From: Albugo candida | Taxonomy: Eukaryota > Oomycota > Peronosporomycetes > Albuginales | Length of the DNA stretch: 64,000 nt | NCBI GenBank assembly: GCA_040437565.1 | Contig: JBDOQK010000051.1 | Span: 204,527-268,526, forward strand | Reading direction: 5' to 3' | Part shown: one piece after another, positions 59,405 to 64,000 of the stretch | Layout of the letters: the number at the start of each line of letters is the position of its first letter | Position numbering within the stretch: the first letter of the stretch is position 1 | Notes under the pieces: model-generated | Told to the model about the DNA's origin: nothing | The model's input: the letters and a program-made list of their open reading frames with translations, nothing else | The model's database searches: none | Position numbers and translations under genes: made by a program

Positions 59405-60834
59405 CTACCCTACTCACGATGCTCCACGGTACCAACAATTAGCAATAGCTACAACTCGAAAGTGTCGTTGTTATGATATAATATAAACTTTCTCGTGAAG
59501 AAGAGTCAATGTGCTTCTACGGAATCATGCACAAATTGCTTTGACATGGTATCTCCTGAAGTCAGACTTTTAACTTGACAAACGGTCATGAGACCGGCGA
59601 AACAAAATGGGTTGTCGCCAAGGCTCGATGGTAGTGTTGAAACCAATGCGATTCGCCTTAGGGTCTCAATATCGCACAAGCTTCAACTGACGACCAAATA
59701 TTGGTTCCAAGCGTGACGCCATTTTATAAAGGCAGCAGAAACACCGCTGCAATAGAATAGTCATAATGCCTGCAAACTTGTGCTCAAGCAGGGCGCTCTT
59801 AGCCGTACGCTTTTTCAAAACGTCAGCAGCAATATGGTAGAATGAACGTTTCCATAGAAGATTCTGAAATTGCTTCCTGCTTGCATAGCTACACAGATTC
59901 TTTTTTAGGTATTGGAAGGTTTAAATGCGCAAAAAAAATATATCACGTGCAAAGCTTCCTGAAAAAAAAAAACTAGCTCATCTTTCCTTTGTATCTCACT
60001 CTGGTAGTTAGTAAATTTGGCGCTGTAATGTCGAAAAGATTCTTGCTTCTTGATGAGACGTACAATACGAATTCGGAGGCTTTCTTTGCGGGATGTGATT
60101 GGATTTAATCATCAGCAGAATACAAAACCTCAGCTTCGGGCCCTTGTTCTATGCGCAATGATTCAACAGTGGACACCAGTCCACCAAAAGAGACTCTACG
60201 AGAATGCATTGGATGTATCAACAGTGTTATCTCACGTTTGTCGCTTTACGTAAACGACAGTATTTTCACATCATTTCCAGTGGCATTCAAAAAAGGTACA
60301 TATTTAAAACACAGATGCGCATAGTACAACTTCCCTATTGTATAGAGCAATTGCGACATCAATCGCCTAAACACATCAGGTATGCTATTTGCTTCTACCT
60401 CAAGTGAAAGGAACGAAGCAATCGTGAAATGCTGCGTGTTTTAATTTCAGCCGGTGCGATGGAGTATCTAAATCAATAGGGCTGGGTAGTACATATTTTG
60501 TGCAGCCCCATGTATCAAAAACATTTTGTATGCGTCGTATATATTACAGCGTACTTATAGCTTCCTCAGCTGGCCCCAACGCTCCAATTAAAAAACACTG
60601 AGGAAATGAGCAGAGCAGTGCACGAAAAATAAAGTCGGATTTACGCGAAAAATATCGATGTTTGATAAATATGAATGAGGAAGGTTTGGCAACGATGCTA
60701 AAAGGTCTGAAACGTGGCTCGCACTAGCGGACCTAGAATACGTACCCACATTCCATTTTTGAGATCAATTGGATGCAATCACATCAAAGCCATTCGTGCA
60801 ATAGAAAATTGTAAATGAATAGACTACAAGTACA
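59405..60834. other. Gene-poor stretch with weak coding-like fragments
   Basis: Short + strand fragments such as 60029-60108 (SKRFLLLDETYNTNSEAFFA) and 60110-60320 (PPKETLRECIGCINSVISRL) look protein-like. They are separated by stops and intron-like GT..AG pairs that I cannot confirm. I call no gene here. Confidence 0.3.
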
Positions 60835-61035
60835 ATGTTTATAATCTCAAACGATGTTCCCAGAACTCAATCTATCGCGAATCACATTAACAACCATCAA
60901 TATCTGATGCTAGAGGAGATGGTAGATCTTGTTCAAGATGGAATGCGCAACTGCCCGACAACTAGACTATGCGTCGTATTATCATTGGTGCTTATTTCAA
61001 TAATATTCATGTCAGCTACTAGCGTATTTAGCTGA
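60835..61035 (+). CDS. Unknown 66-aa ORF with C-terminal membrane anchor
   Basis: ATG-started ORF whose last ~22 residues are strongly hydrophobic (RLCVVLSLVLISIIFMSATS), resembling a tail anchor. The first part is polar. It may be the last exon of a gene extending upstream through the coding-like fragments. Confidence 0.25.
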   Translation: MFIISNDVPRTQSIANHINNHQYLMLEEMVDLVQDGMRNCPTTRLCVVLSLVLISIIFMSATSVFS

Positions 61036-61449
61036 TGAATAAGCAGGAGTGGCGTCAGCATGCCACTAATCTTTATGCTCATAGTAGTAGAGGATAAAAG
61101 TTTACATATAAGAAAAGAGCCAGCAGCTGTGATGCACAACATCGTAAAAGATGTATGTTAACACCTCGCTTCATTTGTTCAAGCGATAAATTGCGTTTTT
61201 CAAGGTCGTAACGTCCCTTTACCATCACTGGTCCGAGAAGATTTGGCGTTCATAACGAAAGAGCCTGGAAAATATGATTAGAAGTTACATCCTGAATTGA
61301 AATCATACTAACCACTTGGAATGCTGGCAACAGACACATCAATTAAGTCAACCTTACTTGAGGTACTCAATATCACGTTTAATAGACGGCCTGCTATGAC
61401 CAGCGAACGATGCTGATTAATTACTTTCGTGCTTCTAGTGATAAATTGG

Positions 61450-61731
61450 TCATGCTTCATTTGTGATGGTTAGTGTACTATTACAGCCAGGTATACGTAC
61501 GGTATCATAGAAAACAAGTCTTGCATCTGCTTTCGGTGATGGTAACGTGTCAGGGACGAGAATGTGGCTACATTCAGTCAAGTGCTGCAGATCCAAAACC
61601 TCTAGGACTTTTGTACGTGTGTTTGAGAGACATAATGTGCAGTGCGTGGACTCTTCGCGACCAATGCCTTCTGGAAGGCTTATCCGAGCACGCTGATGCC
61701 CTGATCCTCGCGTAGAGTGGTGTGTGTACAT
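61450..61731 (-). CDS. Unrecognised 93-aa ORF
   Basis: ATG at 61731, directly preceded by TTTCTTAG, which could be a splice acceptor. The protein has spaced cysteines (HCTLCLSN, TECSHILVP, IPGCNST) but no known finger. It may be the last exon of a longer gene or a chance ORF. Confidence 0.25.
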   Translation of the reverse strand: MYTHHSTRGSGHQRARISLPEGIGREESTHCTLCLSNTRTKVLEVLDLQHLTECSHILVPDTLPSPKADARLVFYDTVRIPGCNSTLTITNEA

Positions 61732-61849
61732 CTAAGAAAGTCGAGAACAGGAGCACAACAATCCCAAGCAACTGCAAACAATCCCAAAATACCGTATTAC
61801 ACAATCCTCAATCCTTGTGTGACCACCACTTCTCTGTGTCAATAATATC

Positions 61850-62149
61850 TCAGTCTAGTTGTGGCACTTCACAGGATAGAAATCTGAGTATTTTGTTTTG
61901 CTTTGACATGAGGCAAAATCCTTCCAGNNNNNNNNNNNNNNNNNNNNNNNNNNNNNNNNNNNNNNNNNNNNNNNNNNNNNNNNNNNNNNNNNNNNNNNNN
62001 NNNNNNNNNNNNNNNNNNNNNNNNNNNATTTTGTTTTGCTTTGACATGAGGCAAAATCCTTCCAGCTTTTCAACATTACTGACAATCTCGATAAAAGCCT
62101 TTGTGACTACGTATGGTGATGTTTTTGCTTTTTCGATAGCGTTCCGCAC
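61850..62149 (-). CDS. Possible 3' exon of an unknown gene, split by an artefactual gap
   Basis: The frame lacks an ATG. It reads RNAIEKAKTSPYVVTKAF, then EIVSNVEKLEGFCLMSKQNK, and after collapsing the 38-bp duplicated flank continues ILRFLSCEVPQLD to a stop. The composition is coding-like, and the 5' part would need an upstream exon that I cannot place. Confidence 0.25.
   Translation of the reverse strand: MRNAIEKAKTSPYVVTKAFIEIVSNVEKLEGFCLMSKQNKXXXXXXXXXXXXXXXXXXXXXXXXXXXXXXXXXXLEGFCLMSKQNKILRFLSCEVPQLD
61890..62065. repeat. 38-bp contig-end overlap around an N gap
   Basis: Bases 61890-61927 recur exactly at 62028-62065, on either side of 100 N. It is an unmerged overlap and not a biological repeat. 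Confidence 0.9.
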
Positions 62150-64000
62150 ACGTCTATCTATTGCTTATTCAAGGCATCACGAGCAATGAGCAAAGAGATG
62201 CAATTCCGGATGTTTCAGCACTTCTGGCGATACAACCCACGTTTAGTGCGCACAATCGTAATTTCGAAGGCAGTGTTACGTACGCTCCAATCAAGCGGAT
62301 TCAGCTGACAAACTTCTGAACTGGATTGAATCATACAAAGAACCATTCGTTTCTTTCTCTCCATTCGAAGGTCATTGCTGTTAATCTGAACAATACGAGA
62401 TTTTTGCTGAGCTTTGTGAAGGGAATATTGAGCCAATTATATATGAGAAACTAGTCAAGTGCTTTACACAAAAATGAGTCTAATAGCCAGAATATTATCG
62501 AATGCTCAGTATCCGCGTTTTTCGTTGATGATTAGCATACGAGTAATCTATTCTGAGAATTGTTGAAAATTCTCAGTCTTATTTGTATAAGTAGGTATGG
62601 AGGAAGGCAGAACAACATCCTCCGCTCTCTTCACAAGCTGGGGTGTCAGGTGGTGTATGACACCTTTCGCGAACCTGTTCCAACGTAAGAAGTGGTGATG
62701 TCGACCTGGAGAGTCTGGTTTGGCTCTTCGACATGACCCCAACAGCTCTTTCATGTTGCTTAAGTGATTGAGAAAACCGCTTGTGACAAACAGATCTACC
62801 TGGTAAGGGGGAATATGCTCCCATATAACGGAGCGACCATGTTTCGGTCAGCGTGGACCGTGCGGCTTGAAGTTGGAAGAAACACCATCAGCTACGAGAG
62901 CACGGCAACAACGTTACACGAAACAACAATCAGAAATAACAAAAAATAACAAATATAAAAACACAGCAATTAAGTACTCGCGGTAGTCCCAAAAAAGTTG
63001 AAGCCAGTTCTCAGGCAGGAATTGGGGATGCGGTAACCGGAACGAAAGCTCTCGGACCAAATTTTGTTGGAGCTCAACAATCCCCCCACTATCGTAAAAT
63101 CAGAAGCACCAGACTTACTGCAGCCCCCGCCCCCATCCTATAACTGAAAAGTAAATTATCCTGACAAATACGGGTGGAGCGAAATGGGGATGTCTCCACG
63201 CAGCATGAAAAAAATGGAGCGTAATGGAGTGGAGTCGTTCCAACAAATGGTCTCAAAGCACCACCTCATGCTCTCCTGAAATTAGCATTCAAGTAATTAC
63301 TTTGCTGTCCTCGCAACTATAGAGGTGGAGATTGAAGAAGTACAAGCGGTTGCCACTTCGGAGCATGGAAACCGCACGAAGTTATTTCCGTGAAAGAACG
63401 CATGCCAAAAGAGGTGGTCCCATTGAAAGAGCGGTACACTTTCACCAAAAGCGTCATCCAACGGTCGAAAAAGCGGGTCGACGAGCCACAGTTGGTGAAA
63501 AAGGGGAGCTTATGGAAATCTATTCCAAAAAACGTCCTCCATCCGCACCGACTGAATCAGCTCGTCCGAGTCGATGAACGCATCCCTCATATGCGCAGGC
63601 TGGTACAGTTCTGTAATAACCCTAGCAAAATCATCCGGGTAGCATTCGATCGTCCGATTACCATGAATGGGGTGCTCAACACTTTCAGGGCGTCGAACGG
63701 TCCCACAGACCTATCGAACTTTGTTGCCTCTACGCAAAAATAAAAAATACGTAAAGGGAAGCAACCCAAGATCCAACCTTTCCATCAGAAAGGGTAAAGG
63801 AAATGCTAATTTACAAACTTCGATGAGAGAATGTCATCAGAGGCCATTAAGATGTGTTGCCGATTCGATATCAGACAAATATTGTGACGAGGCAGTATTA
63901 TGCATCGAGTCAGCATATTTGCATACAACAAAAACACTCACATGTTGCAAGCGATAGTTTCGACTTAGTATGCCGAGTTTCAACAGATGCTGAAATCTAG
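62150..64000. other. Gene-poor right end of the window
   Basis: Short open frames occur on both strands, for instance 63402-63743 (+; VKKGSLWKSIPKNVLHPH) and about 63667-63957 (+; cysteine-bearing RECHQRPLRCVADSISDKYC). They overlap in different frames and have no recognised family or signal peptide. No RNA gene or clear terminal repeat is visible. Confidence 0.35.

Noticed and set aside
63060-63100. TTGTTGGAGCTCAACAA, resembling joined LTR ends
   Set aside because: No paired repeat, primer-binding site or element genes were found nearby, so it is only an imperfect palindrome.
1-64000. CRISPR array or bacterial operon
   Set aside because: No evenly spaced exact repeats with unique spacers occur, and the genes are eukaryotic and spliced.

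Overview
The window looks like part of an oomycete nuclear genome. The genes are eukaryotic and compact, with introns of mostly 47-73 nt. There is an AA17-type lytic polysaccharide monooxygenase, a family known from oomycetes, and a giant PA14/filamin/fibronectin-type protein. A small-genome biotroph such as Albugo would fit, but that name is inference. The scaffold holds eight runs of exactly 100 N. Six are flanked by the same sequence on both sides, so they are probably unmerged contig overlaps rather than real gaps.

Layout. Positions 1-22462 (+) are one gigantic, apparently intronless reading frame, open at the window's left edge, encoding a surface/extracellular-type protein of at least about 7,400 residues. 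Positions 22463-32722 are gene-poor. They hold a 672-bp artefactual duplication, decayed coding pieces, one small secreted-protein candidate, a degenerate ~31-bp tandem repeat, a 320-bp MITE with 8-bp target duplications, and a decayed TA-flanked DDE transposon of about 2.2 kb.

Positions 32723-57255 are a dense housekeeping block. In order: RNA polymerase III second subunit (+), an unknown single-pass membrane protein (-), a PHD-type zinc-finger protein (+), a secreted AA17 LPMO (-), ribosomal protein L34e (+), succinate dehydrogenase cytochrome b subunit (+), a profilin-like protein (+), a Nup58-type nucleoporin (-), U1A/U2B'' (-), an unknown ORF (+), the PDE6-delta prenyl-binding protein (-), an SRSF1-like SR protein (-), the CHIP ubiquitin ligase (+), two tandem divergent SLC1-family transporters (+) and cohesin SMC3 (+). 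For the multi-exon genes I worked out exon joins from reading frame, GT..AG borders and match to the remembered family pattern.

Positions 57256-64000 are again gene-poor, with short candidate secreted or membrane ORFs of low confidence and no recognisable family.

The genes do not form one pathway. The central block covers transcription, splicing, nuclear pore, translation, respiration, cohesion and protein quality control. The accessory interest lies in the giant surface protein, the LPMO, the unusual SLC1 pair and the small secreted candidates, which would fit a plant-associated oomycete.
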